A DNA stretch of 64,000 nt from assembly GCA_946811185.2 (NCBI GenBank), contig OX328108.1:21895239-21959238 (forward strand), read 5' to 3'. The notes beneath the pieces were generated by a model. It searched no databases. It saw only the letters and a list, made by a program, of their open reading frames with translations, and was not told where the DNA came from. Every line of letters starts with the position of its first letter. Within the stretch, counting starts at the first letter, position 1. Source of the stretch: Hippopus hippopus (lineage: Eukaryota > Mollusca > Bivalvia > Cardiida > Cardiidae). The translations under genes and the position numbers were made by a program. Below, one piece after another: positions 1-9,718 of this stretch.

Positions 1-668
1 TTTTGCTGTTCTTTGCTTGCCGGTGAAATATTAAGCTTTATATATACATATTAAATTCTACATGCAAATTTTGGGCGATTGCTGTATCATATCATGTTTG
101 CTTATGAAAAAGAAGAAATAGTTTTTCTTCAAGCACGATTTATTTCAGACTCGAGGAAAGACCGGAAAAAACTATCCGAGCAATATTCATAGTTGATATG
201 TTCTTCAGTTACACATACTTTCATGTATTACTGAAAACAGCAGATACCGTAGGTTTCACTAAATAGACAGATTCTGTTAGAATGACATCAACCCTTTCCC
301 AAACAATCCCGACTTTTAACAGCCCTGAGAGAGAAGACTGTAGAAAACGTTGTGGGAAGATGCGGTAACCAGCATTTTCTCCTTTTTCTACGATGTTTTC
401 TATCTAATCAAATACAAGTTCCACAATTGGGGCCGCGTTTGATTTTGTCATTTGCAAAGGCTTTGGATACGAAGGAGTTCATAATTTTGTTGTGTGGTTA
501 ATGGATAAACGTGTAATTATTTTCCCACTTTCCAGGATATGTGAAGCTTTCGATACGAGTGTCGAGAAGTCCTATATTCTCCTGTATTTTTTGGTCTAAC
601 AGCACTACGAACTCTTTCCGGGTCGTAGTAGTCAAAAGAAGTCCAAAATAGGCAGCGAGCGCTTCGCC

Positions 669-703
669 TTCTTATTATTATTATTATTTTTTTTTTTTTT
701 TTT
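669..703. repeat. Variable TTA/poly-T microsatellite in the spacer
   Basis: A (TTA)n run followed by about 18 Ts. The tract differs in almost every unit: TTC-rich at 2401, 5855 and 30343; interrupted by G at 9325 and 19681; beginning TTAATATTATT at 35518, 42408 and 47568; only seven Ts in the 44-56 kb units. It gives a bar code for tracing which units were copied together. Confidence 0.9.
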
Positions 704-1030
704 GCCGGGGTTTGGGGGTTCAGAGATAGTGAAAGGACAGGTCCGAAATATATTTCTAGTGTTGATTTGATGATATCTTTGAAAAGTGACTGCAACTTTT
801 TTTATTTTTTGAGAACTATTTTGGGCATGTTTCCAGAAAAGTAGCATTTCTACCATCCGGAAAGGCCTTCGTTAACAGTTTTTTTTACTAATCATAGTAT
901 ACGATCTTCGTAAGAGAGGCCCCGACTTGCAGTTAATGGGTTAAATATTGTATAAAGAGGGGGGAGGATGATTTATATTTGAAATGAGGGAAATGAGGGT
1001 TTGGGGTCATTGACAATTCTTGAAAATGGA

Positions 1031-1040
1031 CTTTCTTTTG
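1031..1040 (-). promoter_or_regulatory. Histone-downstream-element-like purine tract (gene 1 exemplar)
   Basis: On the minus strand this reads CAAAAGAAAG, 9 nt beyond the 3' end of the stem-loop. It resembles the purine-rich element (CAAGAAAGA type) that base-pairs with U7 snRNA in animal histone pre-mRNAs. The intervening nine bases are AAACCAATT, so cleavage four to six nt after the stem would fall near the CA at about 1,044. It is the same in every copy I inspected. Confidence 0.65.
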
Positions 1041-1049
1041 AATTGGTTT

Positions 1050-1065
1050 GGCTCTTAAAAGGGCC
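1050..1065 (-). terminator. Histone-type mRNA 3' stem-loop (gene 1 exemplar)
   Basis: The minus strand reads GGCCCTTTTAAGAGCC: a 6-nt stem arm, a UUUA loop and the complementary arm. This fits the metazoan histone stem-loop pattern (GGYYCU, UYUN loop, ARRRCC), with one C:A mismatch at the fourth pair. The upstream flank is A-rich (CAAAAC), as is usual for sites bound by stem-loop binding protein. It starts 25 nt after the stop codon, within the normal range for histone genes. The element recurs at S-41 to S-26 in all 35 copies, including the frameshifted ones. Known role of the family: it replaces the poly(A) tail and couples mRNA processing, translation and decay to S phase. Confidence 0.8.
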
Positions 1066-1080
1066 GTTTTGAAGAAAACG
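1065..1080 (-). repeat. Second small hairpin between stop codon and stem-loop
   Basis: CGTTTT, GAAG, AAAACG (plus strand) form a perfect 6-bp stem with a 4-nt loop that abuts the histone-type stem-loop and shares its outer base. Copies 21, 23, 25 and 28 carry AAAAAG in the second arm, which breaks the second pair. Its role is unknown. The A-rich arm also supplies the usual A-rich 5' flank of a histone stem-loop, so the symmetry may be incidental. Confidence 0.4.
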
Positions 1081-1090
1081 ACTTGAATAA

Positions 1091-1420
1091 TTATTCAGAG
1101 TCGGAAGAATAATCTGAGTCGGACGCCTGCACGATTTCCACGGATTCGTTGAACAGCTCCCGGCGAAGTTCGGCAACCTGGTCAGCTTTGCAATAGGCAT
1201 AATTATAATACATGTTGCGTGCTCCTTCAATGACAGCAAGTTTCAGTCGAAGGTTATAGCGGAACGATCTGTTGTTTGCACGTTTTGCCATCTTGTAGCG
1301 TTTCTGCACCTCGCCTAGACGTTGGTTCAGCAAGACGATCTGGTCGCAGGCTTTTCTAAGACGTCGTTCAGTATCACTTAAAGTGAATCGTTTGTCAAGA
1401 GCTTTCATTCTTGAAGGCAT
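1091..1420 (-). CDS. Gene 1: 109-aa basic orphan protein with acidic tail
   Basis: I do not recognise this family. The protein begins MPSR and is rich in Arg and Lys (22 of 109 residues). Residues 1-90 carry about 22 basic against 10 acidic residues; residues 91-109 are purely acidic and serine-rich, ending DSDYSSDSE, with casein-kinase-2-like sites. Residues about 15-90 look helical and amphipathic, with coiled-coil potential, and contain a tyrosine cluster at 71-76 and cysteines at 25 and 77. No signal peptide or membrane segment is visible. A nuclear or nucleic-acid-associated role is inference only. The start has A at -3, and genes 7, 13 and 16 replace Met5 by Lys, so Met1 must be the start there. 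No intron is apparent. This copy carries Leu21 and Asn73. Stem-loop at 1050-1065; TATA at 1480-1487. Confidence 0.75.
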   Translation of the reverse strand: MPSRMKALDKRFTLSDTERRLRKACDQIVLLNQRLGEVQKRYKMAKRANNRSFRYNLRLKLAVIEGARNMYYNYAYCKADQVAELRRELFNESVEIVQASDSDYSSDSE

Positions 1421-1479
1421 GTTGATGTTGTATCGATTTGGATAGCTAGTTGCTAATAACTTTTACGGTAGGCTCGGGC

Positions 1480-1487
1480 TATATATA
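1480..1487 (-). promoter_or_regulatory. TATA box of gene 1 (exemplar for all copies)
   Basis: The minus strand reads GAATATATATAGCC, a good TATATATAG box starting 67 bp upstream of the ATG. A start site about 30 bp downstream would leave a 5' leader of roughly 30 nt. The same box stands at E+60 to E+67 in all 35 copies. Confidence 0.75.
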
Positions 1488-1522
1488 TTCTCGCATGGTC
1501 TAAGACTAATACACTCAAAATG

Positions 1523-1527
1523 CCAAT
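1523..1527. promoter_or_regulatory. CCAAT box (inverted relative to the gene)
   Basis: GCCAAT reads on the plus strand about 35 bp upstream of the TATA box, a usual distance for an NF-Y site, which works in either orientation. It overlaps the left arm of the next palindrome by one base. It is kept in all units I checked. A further CCAAT lies at 1680-1684. Confidence 0.45.
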
Positions 1528-1541
1528 GTCATATTATGACA
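1527..1541. promoter_or_regulatory. Operator-like palindrome TGTCATA-T-TATGACA
   Basis: A perfect 7-bp inverted repeat around a single central T, about 40 bp upstream of the TATA box. Every unit keeps it, although the base two positions after it varies (TATGACAGC or TATGACACC). The half-site TGACA is shared by several homeodomain factors of the TALE class, but no binding protein can be assigned. Confidence 0.45.
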
Positions 1542-1613
1542 GCTAAACATTGTGCCAAAATGAGTTGACACTTAGCTAATTACGCACACGACTTTAGAAC
1601 AACATCCTCGTTT

Positions 1614-1633
1614 GCTAATCGATTAGCCACGTG
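1614..1633. promoter_or_regulatory. Palindrome GCTAATCGATTAGC abutting a CACGTG E-box
   Basis: A perfect 14-bp palindrome (1614-1627) contains TAAT and ATTA spaced by two bases, a paired-type homeodomain dimer layout, around ATCGAT. It is followed directly by CACGTG (1628-1633), the bHLH E-box. Together they form a compact upstream element about 200 bp from the ATG, conserved in every unit I checked, including the diverged units at the right edge. Confidence 0.5.
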
Positions 1634-2753
1634 GGCATGTAAATGGATTAACAACCTTTTCTTTCACAGTTGTATCAAACCAATAAAAACTACCGTCAAA
1701 CAGTTATTTATTGATGATTTTTTTTATCCTAAATTTTGCTGTTCTTTGCTTGCCGGTGAAATATTAAGCTTTATATATATATATAAAATTCTACATGCAA
1801 ATTTTGCGCGATTGCTGTATCATATCATGTTTGCTTATAAAAAAGAAGAAATAGTTTTTCTTCAAGCACGATTTATTTCAGACTCGAGGAAAGACCGGAA
1901 AAAACTACCCGAGCAATATTCATAGTTGATATGTTCTTCAGTTACACATACTTTCATGTATTACTGAAAACAGCAGATACCGTAGGTTTCACTAAATAGA
2001 CAGATTCTGTTAGAATGACATCAACCCTTTCCCAAACAATCCCGACTTTTAAGAGCCCTGAGAGAGAAGACTGTAGAAAACGTTGTGGGAAGATGCGGTA
2101 ACCAGCATTTTCTCCTTTTTCTACGATGTTTTCTATCTAATCAAATACAAGTTCCACAATTGGGGCCGCGTTTGATTTTGTCATTTGCAAAGGCTTTGGA
2201 TACGAAGGAGTTCATAATTTTGTTGTGTGGTTAATGGATAAACGTGTAATTATTTTCCCACTTTCCAGGATATGTGAAGCTTTCGATACGAGTGTCGAGA
2301 AGTCCTATATTTTCCTGTATTTTTTGGTCTAACAGCACTACGAACTCTTTCCGGGTCGTAGTAGTCAAAAGAAGTCCAAAATAGGCAGCGAGCGCTTCGC
2401 CTTCTTCTTATTATTATTTTTTTTTTGCCGGGGTTTGGGGGTTCAGAGATAGTGAAAGGACAGGTCCGAAATATATTTCTAGTGTTGATTTGATGATATC
2501 TTTGAAAAGTGACTGCAACTTTTTTTATTTTTTGAGAACTATTTTGGGCATGTTTCCAGAAAAGTAGCATTTCTACCATCCGGAAAGGCCTTCGTTAACA
2601 GTTTTTTTTACTAATCATAGTATACGATCTTCGTAAGAGAGGCCCCGACTTGCAGTTAATGGGTTAAATATTGTATAAAGAGGGGGGAGGAGGATTTATA
2701 TTTGAAATGAGGGAAATGAGGGTTTGGGGTCATTGACAATTCTTGAAAATGGA
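1634..2753. other. Intergenic spacer (exemplar for all units)
   Basis: About 1.1 kb between the upstream elements of one gene and the 3' end of the next. It holds a CCAAT (1680-1684), a TA run (1772-1785), the octamer ATGCAAAT (1795-1802) overlapping TTTTGCGCG (1802-1810), a TTC/TTA plus poly-T tract (2401-2426), a G-rich stretch GGGGTTTGGGGG just after it, and a purine run with six Gs (2678-2693). I see no tRNA, 5S rRNA or spliceosomal snRNA in it. Open frames inside it shift or break with the length of the microsatellite, so I treat it as non-coding. The same description holds for the other spacers of the array. Confidence 0.7.
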
Positions 2754-2813
2754 CTTTCTTTTGAATTGGTTTGGCTCTTAAAAGGGCCGTTTTGAAGAAA
2801 ACGACTTGAATAA

Positions 2814-3143
2814 TTATTCAGAGTCGGAAGAATAATCTGAGTCGGACGCCTGCACGATTTCCACGGATTCGTTGAACAGCTCCCGGCGAAGTTCGGCAAC
2901 CTGGTCAGCTTTGCAATAGGCATAATCATAATACATGTTGCGTGCTCCTTCAATGACAGCAAGTTTCAGTCGAAGGTTATAGCGGAACGATCTGTTGTTT
3001 GCACGTTTTGCCATCTTGTAGCGTTTCTGCACCTCGCCTAGACGTTGGTTCAGCAAGACGATCTGGTCGCAGGCTTTTCTAAAACGTCGTTCAGTATCAC
3101 TTAAAGTGAATCGTTTGTCAAGAGCTTTCATTCTTGAAGGCAT
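2814..3143 (-). CDS. Gene 2: 109-aa orphan protein, F21/D73 type
   Basis: Full-length copy with Met5, Phe21 and Asp73, the commonest form in the array. Stem-loop at 2773-2788 and TATA at 3203-3210 are intact. It pairs with gene 8 at an offset of 10,358 bp, although gene 8 has Asn73, so the two blocks have since been altered by mutation or conversion. Confidence 0.73.
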   Translation of the reverse strand: MPSRMKALDKRFTLSDTERRFRKACDQIVLLNQRLGEVQKRYKMAKRANNRSFRYNLRLKLAVIEGARNMYYDYAYCKADQVAELRRELFNESVEIVQASDSDYSSDSE

Positions 3144-4542
3144 GTTGATGTTGTATCGATTTGGATAGCTAGTTGCTAATAACTTTTACGGTAGGCTCGG
3201 GCTATATATATTCTCGCATGGTCTAAGACTAATACACTCAAAATGCCAATGTCATATTATGACAGCTAAACATTGTGCCAAAATGAGTTGACACTTAGCT
3301 AATTACGCACACGACTTTAGAACAACATCCTCGTTTGCTAATCGATTAGCCACGTGGGCATGTAAATGGATTAACAACCTTTTCTTTCACAGTTGTATCA
3401 AACCAATAAAAACTACCGTCAAACAGTTATTTATTGATGATTTTTTTTATCCTAAATTTTGCTGTTCTTTGCTTGCCGGTGAAATATTAAGCTTTATATA
3501 TATATATTAAATTCTACATGCAAATTTTGGGCGATTGCTGTATCATATCATGTTTGCTTATGAAAAAGAAGAAATAGTTTTTCTTCAAGCACGATTTATT
3601 TCAGACTCGAGGAAAGACCGGAAAAAACTACCCGAGCAATATTCATAGTTGATATGTTCTTCAGTTACACATACTTTCATGTATTACTGAAAACAGCAGA
3701 TACCGTAGGTTTCACTAAATAGACAGATTCTGTTAGAATGACATCAACCCTTTCCCAAACAATCCCGACTTTTAACAGCCCTGAGAGAGAAGACTGTAGA
3801 AAACGTTGTGGGAAGATGCGGTAACCAGCATTTTCTCCTTTTTCTACGATGTTTTCTATCTAATCAAATACAAGTTCCACAATTGGGGCCGCGTTTGATT
3901 TTGTCATTTGCAAAGGCTTTGGATACGAAGGAGTTCATAATTTTGTTGTGTGGTTAATGGATAAACGTGTAATTATTTTCCCACTTTCCAGGATATGTGA
4001 AACTTTCGATACGAGTGTCGAGAAGTCCTATATTTTCCTGTATTTTTTGGTGTAACAGCACTACGAACTCTTTCCGGGTCGTAGTAGTCAAAAGAAGTCC
4101 AAAATAGGCAGCGAGCGCTTCGCCTTCTTATTATTATTATTATTATTTTTTTTTTGGCGGGGTTTGGGGGTTCAGAGATAGTGAAAGGACAGGTCCGAAA
4201 TATATTTCTAGTGTTGATTTGATGATATCTTTGAAAAGTGACTGCAACTTTTTTTATTTTTTGAGAACTATTTTGGGCATGTTTCCAGAAAAGTAGCATT
4301 TCTACCATCCGGAAAGGCCTTCGTTAACAGTTTTTTTTACTAATCATAGTATACGATCTTCGTAAGAGAGGCCCCGACTTGCAGTTAATGGGTTAAATAT
4401 TGTATAAAGAGGGGGGAGGAGGATTTATATTTGAAATGAGGGAAATGAGGGTTTGGGGTCATTGACAATTCTTGAAAATGGACTTTCTTTTGAATTGGTT
4501 TGGCTCTTAAAAGGGCCGTTTTGAAGAAAACGACTTGAATAA

Positions 4543-4872
4543 TTATTCAGAGTCGGAAGAATAATCTGAGTCGGACGCCTGCACGATTTCCACGGATTCG
4601 TTGAACAGCTCCCGGCGAAGTTCGGCAACCTGGTCAGCTTTGCAATAGGCATAATTATAATACATGTTGCGTGCTCCTTCAATGACAGCAAGTTTCAGTC
4701 GAAGGTTATAGCGGAACGATCTGTTGTTTGCACGTTTTGCCATCTTGTAGCGTTTCTGCACCTCGCCTAGACGTTGGTTCAGCAAGACGATCTGGTCGCA
4801 GGCTTTTCTAAAACGTCGTTCAGTATCACTTAAAGTGAATCGTTTGTCAAGAGCTTTCATTCTTGAAGGCAT
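4543..4872 (-). CDS. Gene 3: 109-aa orphan protein, F21/N73 type
   Basis: Full-length copy with Phe21 and Asn73. Stem-loop at 4502-4517; TATA at 4932-4939. Its 3' spacer belongs to the subtype with GTGTAACAGC and GGCGGGG next to the microsatellite, shared with genes 5, 7, 9 and 11. It is the 10,358-bp partner of gene 9. Confidence 0.73.
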   Translation of the reverse strand: MPSRMKALDKRFTLSDTERRFRKACDQIVLLNQRLGEVQKRYKMAKRANNRSFRYNLRLKLAVIEGARNMYYNYAYCKADQVAELRRELFNESVEIVQASDSDYSSDSE

Positions 4873-6265
4873 GTTGATGTTGTATCGATTTGGATAGCTA
4901 GTTGCTAATAACTTTTACGGTAGGCTCGGGCTATATATATTCTCGCATGGTCTAAGACTAATACACTCAAAATGCCAATGTCATATTATGACACCTAAAC
5001 ATTGTGCCAAAATGAGTTGACACTTAGCTAATTACGCACACGACTTTAGAACAACATCCTCGTTTGCTAATCGATTAGCCACGTGGGCATGTAAATGGAT
5101 TAACAACCTTTTCTTTCACAGTTGTATCAAACCAATAAAAACTACCGTCAAACAGTTATTTATTGATGATTTTTTTTATCCTAAATTTTGCTGTTCTCTG
5201 CTTGCCGGTGAAATATTAAGCTTTATATATATATATAAAATTCTACATGCAAATTTTGGGCGATTGCTCTATCATATCATGTTTGCTTATGAAAAAGAAG
5301 AAATAGTTTTTCTTCAAGCACGATTTATTTCAGACTCGAGGAAAGACCGGAAAAAACTACCCGAGCAATATTCATAGTTGATATGTTCTTCAGTTACACA
5401 TACTTTCATGTATTACTGAAAACAGCAGATACCGTAGGTTTCACTAAATAGACAGATTCTGTTAGAATGACATCAACCCTTTCCCAAACAATCCCGACTT
5501 TTAACAGCCCTGAGAGAGAAGACTGTAGAAAACGTTGTGGGAAGATGCGGTAACCAGCATTTTCTCCTTTTTCTACGATGTTTTCTATCTAATCAAATAC
5601 AAGTTCCACAATTGGGGCCGCGTTTGATTTTGTCATTTGCAAAGGCTTTGGATACGAAGGAGTTCATAATTTTGTTGTGTGGTTAATGGATAAACGTGTA
5701 ATTATTTTCCCACTTTCCAGGATATGTGAAGCTTTCGATACGAGTGTCGAGAAGTCCTATATTTTCCTGTATTTTTTGGTCTAACAGCACTACGAACTCT
5801 TTCCGGGTCGTAGTAGTCAAAAGAAGTCCAAAATAGGCAGCGAGCGCTTCGCCTTCTTCTTCTTATTATTTTTTTTTTGCCGGGGTTTGGGGGTTCAGAG
5901 ATAGTGAAAGGACAGGTCCGAAATATATTTCTAGTGTTGATTTGATGATATCTTTGAAAAGTGACTGCAACTTTTTTTATTTTTTGAGAACTATTTTGGG
6001 CATGTTTCCAGAAAAGTAGCATTTCTACCATCCGGAAAGGCCTTCGTTAACAGTTTTTTTTACTAATCATAGTATACGATCTTCGTAAGAGAGGCCCCGA
6101 CTTGCAGTTAATGGGTTAAATATTGTATAAAGAGGGGGGAGGAGGATTTATATTTGAAATGAGGGAAATGAGGGTTTGGGGTCATTGACAATTCTTGAAA
6201 ATGGACTTTCTTTTGAATTGGTTTGGCTCTTAAAAGGGCCGTTTTGAAGAAAACGACTTGAATAA

Positions 6266-6594
6266 TTATTCAGAGTCGGAAGAATAATCTGAGTCGGACG
6301 CCTGCACGATTTCCACGGATTCGTTGAACAGCTCCCGGCGAAGTTCGGCAACCTGGTCAGCTTTGCAATAGGCATAATTATAATACATGTGCGTGCTCCT
6401 TCAATGACAGCAAGTTTCAGTCGAAGGTTATAGCGGAACGATCTGTTGTTTGCACGTTTTGCCATCTTGTAGCGTTTCTGCACCTCGCCTAGACGTTGGT
6501 TCAGCAAGACGATCTGGTCGCAGGCTTTTCTAAAACGTCGTTCAGTATCACTTAAAGTGAATCGTTTGTCAAGAGCTTTCATTCTTGAAGGCAT
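6266..6594 (-). pseudogene. Gene 4: frameshifted copy of the 109-aa gene
   Basis: One T is missing near 6390 (ACATGTGCG where other copies read ACATGTTGCG). The frame shifts after Arg68 and the normal stop is lost. The shifted frame stays open to 6148, a nominal 148 residues, but that stop lies beyond the intact stem-loop (6225-6240), so a histone-type processed mRNA would have no stop codon. TATA at 6654-6661 is intact. Gene 10 has the same deletion. A sequencing error is unlikely to occur twice unless the assembly copied the block. Confidence 0.75.
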
Positions 6595-7992
6595 GTTGAT
6601 GTTGTATCGATTTGGATAGCTAGTTGCTAATAACTTTTACGGTAGGCTCGGGCTATATATATTCTCGCATGGTCTAAGACTAATACACTCAAAATGCCAA
6701 TGTCATATTATGACACCTAAACATTGTGCCAAAATGAGTTGACACTTAGCTAATTACGCACACGACTTTAGAACAACATCCTCGTTTGCTAATCGATTAG
6801 CCACGTGGGCATGTAAATGGATTAACAACCTTTTCTTTCACAGTTGTATCAAACCAATAAAAACTACCGTCAAACAGTTATTTATTGATGATTTTTTTTA
6901 TCCTAAATTTTGCTGTTCTTTGCTTGCCGGTGAAATATTAAGCTTTATATATATATATTAAATTCTACATGCAAATTTTGGGCGATTGCTGTATCATATC
7001 ATGTTTGCTTATGAAAAAGAAGAAATAGTTTTTCTTCAAGCACGATTTATTTCAGACTCGAGGAAAGACCGGAAAAAACTACCCGAGCAATATTCATAGT
7101 TGATATGTTCTTCAGTTACACATACTTTCATGTATTACTGAAAACAGCAGATACCGTAGGTTTCACTAAATAGACAGATTCTGTTAGAATGACATCAACC
7201 CTTTCCCAAACAATCCCGACTTTTAAGAGCCCTGAGAGAGAAGACTGTAGAAAACGTTGTGGGAAGATGCGGTAACCAGCATTTTCTCCTTTTTCTACGA
7301 TGTTTTCTATCTAATCAAATACAAGTTCCACAATTGGGGCCGCGTTTGATTTTGTCATTTGCAAAGGCTTTGGATACGAAGGAGTTCATAATTTTGTTGT
7401 GTGGTTAATGGATAAACGTGTAATTATTTTCCCACTTTCCAGGATATGTGAAACTTTCGATACGAGTGTCGAGAAGTCCTATATTTTCCTGTATTTTTTG
7501 GTGTAACAGCACTACGAACTCTTTCCGGGTCGTAGTAGTCAAAAGAAGTCCAAAATAGGCAGCGAGCGCTTCGCCTTCTTATTATTATTATTATTATTTT
7601 TTTTTTGGCGGGGTTTGGGGGTTCAGAGATAGTGAAAGGACAGGTCCGAAATATATTTCTAGTGTTGATTTGATGATATCTTTGAAAAGTGACTGCAACT
7701 TTTTTTATTTTTTGAGAACTATTTTGGGCATGTTTCCAGAAAAGTAGCATTTCTACCATCCGGAAAGGCCTTCGTTAACATTTTTTTTACTAATCATAGT
7801 ATACGATCTTCGTAAGAGAGGCCCCGACTTGCAGTTAATGGGTTAAATATTGTATAAAGAGGGGGGAGGAGGATTTATATTTGAAATGAGGGAAATGAGG
7901 GTTTGGGGTCATTGACAATTCTTGAAAGTGGACTTTCTTTTGAATTGGTTTGGCTCTTAAAAGGGCCGTTTTGAAGAAAACGACTTGAATAA

Positions 7993-8322
7993 TTATTCAG
8001 AGTCGGAAGAATAATCTGAGTCGGACGCCTGCACGATTTCCACGGATTCGTTGAACAGCTCCCGGCGAAGTTCGGCAACCTGGTCAGCTTTGCAATAGGC
8101 ATAATCATAATACATGTTGCGTGCTCCTTCAATGACAGCAAGTTTCAGTCGAAGGTTATAGCGGAACGATCTGTTGTTTGCACGTTTTGCCATCTTGTAG
8201 CGTTTCTGCACCTCGCCTAGACGTTGGTTCAGCAAGACGATCTGGTCGCAGGCTTTTCTAAAACGTCGTTCAGTATCACTTAAAGTGAATCGTTTGTCAA
8301 GAGCTTTCATTCTTGAAGGCAT
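7993..8322 (-). CDS. Gene 5: 109-aa orphan protein, F21/D73 type
   Basis: Full-length copy. Stem-loop at 7952-7967; TATA at 8382-8389. The 3' flank has GAAAGTGGAC in place of GAAAATGGAC just after the downstream element, a marker shared with genes 6, 11, 12, 14, 15 and 17. Partner of gene 11 at 10,358 bp. Confidence 0.73.
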   Translation of the reverse strand: MPSRMKALDKRFTLSDTERRFRKACDQIVLLNQRLGEVQKRYKMAKRANNRSFRYNLRLKLAVIEGARNMYYDYAYCKADQVAELRRELFNESVEIVQASDSDYSSDSE

Positions 8323-9718
8323 GTTGATGTTGTATCGATTTGGATAGCTAGTTGCTAATAACTTTTACGGTAGGCTCGGGCTATATATATTCTCGCATGG
8401 TCTAAGACTAATACACTCAAAATGCCAATGTCATATTATGACACCTAAACATTGTGCCAAAATGAGTTGACACTTAGCTAATTACGCACACGACTTTAGA
8501 ACAACATCCTCGTTTGCTAATCGATTAGCCACGTGGGCATGTAAATGGATTAACAACCTTTTCTTTCACAGTTGTATCAAACCAATAAAAACTACCGTCA
8601 AACAGTTATTTATTGATGATTTTTTTTATCCTAAATTTTGCTGTTCTTTGCTTGCCGGTGAAATATTAAGCTTTATATATATATATAAAATTCTACATGC
8701 AAATTTTGCGCGATTGCTGTATCATATCATGTTTGCTTATGAAAAAGAAGAAATAGTTTTTCTTCAAGCACGATTTATTTCAGACTCGAGGAAAGACCGG
8801 AAAAAACTACCCGAGCAATATTCATAGTTGATATGTTCTTCAGTTACACATACTTTCATGTATTACTGAAAACAGCAGATACCGTAGGTTTCACTAAATA
8901 GACAGATTCTGTTAGAATGACATCAACCCTTTCCCAAACAATCCCGACTTTTAACAGCCCTGAGAGAGAAGACTGTAGAAAACGTTGTGGGAAGATGCGG
9001 TAACCAGCATTTTCTCCTTTTTCTACGATGTTTTCTATCTAATCAAATACAAGTTCCACAATTGGGGCCGCGTTTGATTTTGTCATTTGCAAAGGCTTTG
9101 GATACGAAGGAGTTCATAATTTTGTTGTGTGGTTAATGGATAAACGTGTAATTATTTTCCCACTTTCCAGGATATGTGAAGCTTTCGATACGAGTGTCGA
9201 GAAGTCCTATATTTTCCTGTATTTTTTGGTCTAACAGCACTACGAACTCTTTCCGGGTCGTAGTAGTCAAAAGAAGTCCAAAATAGGCAGCGAGCGCTTC
9301 GCCTTCTTATTATTATTATTTTTTGTTTTTTGGCGGGGTTTGGGGGTTCAGAGATAGTGAAAGGACAGGTCCGAAATATATTTCTAGTGTTGATTTGATG
9401 ATATCTTTGAAAAGTGACTGCAACTTTTTTTATTTTTTGAGAACTATTTTGGGCATGTTTCCAGAAAAGTAGCATTTCTACCATCCGGAAAGGCCTTCGT
9501 TAACAGTTTTTTTTACTAATCATAGTATACGATCTTCGTAAGAGAGGCCCCGACTTGCAGTTAATGGGTTAAATATTGTATAAAGAGGGGGGAGGAGGAT
9601 TTATATTTGAAATGAGGGAAATGAGGGTTTGGGGTCATTGACAATTCTTGAAAGTGGACTTTCTTTTGAATTGGTTTGGCTCTTAAAAGGGCCGTTTTGA
9701 AGAAAACGACTTGAATAA

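Noticed and set aside
93..191. Plus-strand 32-codon frame (starting MFAYEKEE) found in every spacer, with a TA-rich box about 50 bp upstream
   Set aside because: In the diverged units near 57,419 it has four amino acid changes and no silent ones by my reading, so no sign of selection on a peptide. No 3' processing signal follows.
704..720. G-quadruplex in GGGGTTTGGGGG beside the microsatellite
   Set aside because: Only two or three G-runs are present on one strand, so an intramolecular four-stranded fold is not supported.
973..1239. 88-codon minus-strand frame overlapping the 3' half of each gene
   Set aside because: It lies in a different frame of the real gene and runs through the stem-loop and downstream element, where the mRNA should be cleaved. 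Its conservation follows from the overlapping gene.
1091..1420. The 109-residue protein as a histone or protamine
   Set aside because: No histone-fold signature or linker-histone domain is visible, and it has too many acidic, tyrosine and hydrophobic residues for a protamine. Only the gene layout and mRNA 3' end are histone-like.
2250..2579. Minus-strand open frame of about 109 codons in the spacer of most units
   Set aside because: It crosses the length-variable TTA/poly-T tract, encoding runs of Ile, Arg and Lys, and changes frame or breaks in several units (1, 20, 21, 25, 28, 34, 35). It has no promoter or 3' element like the neighbouring gene. I consider it a chance frame.
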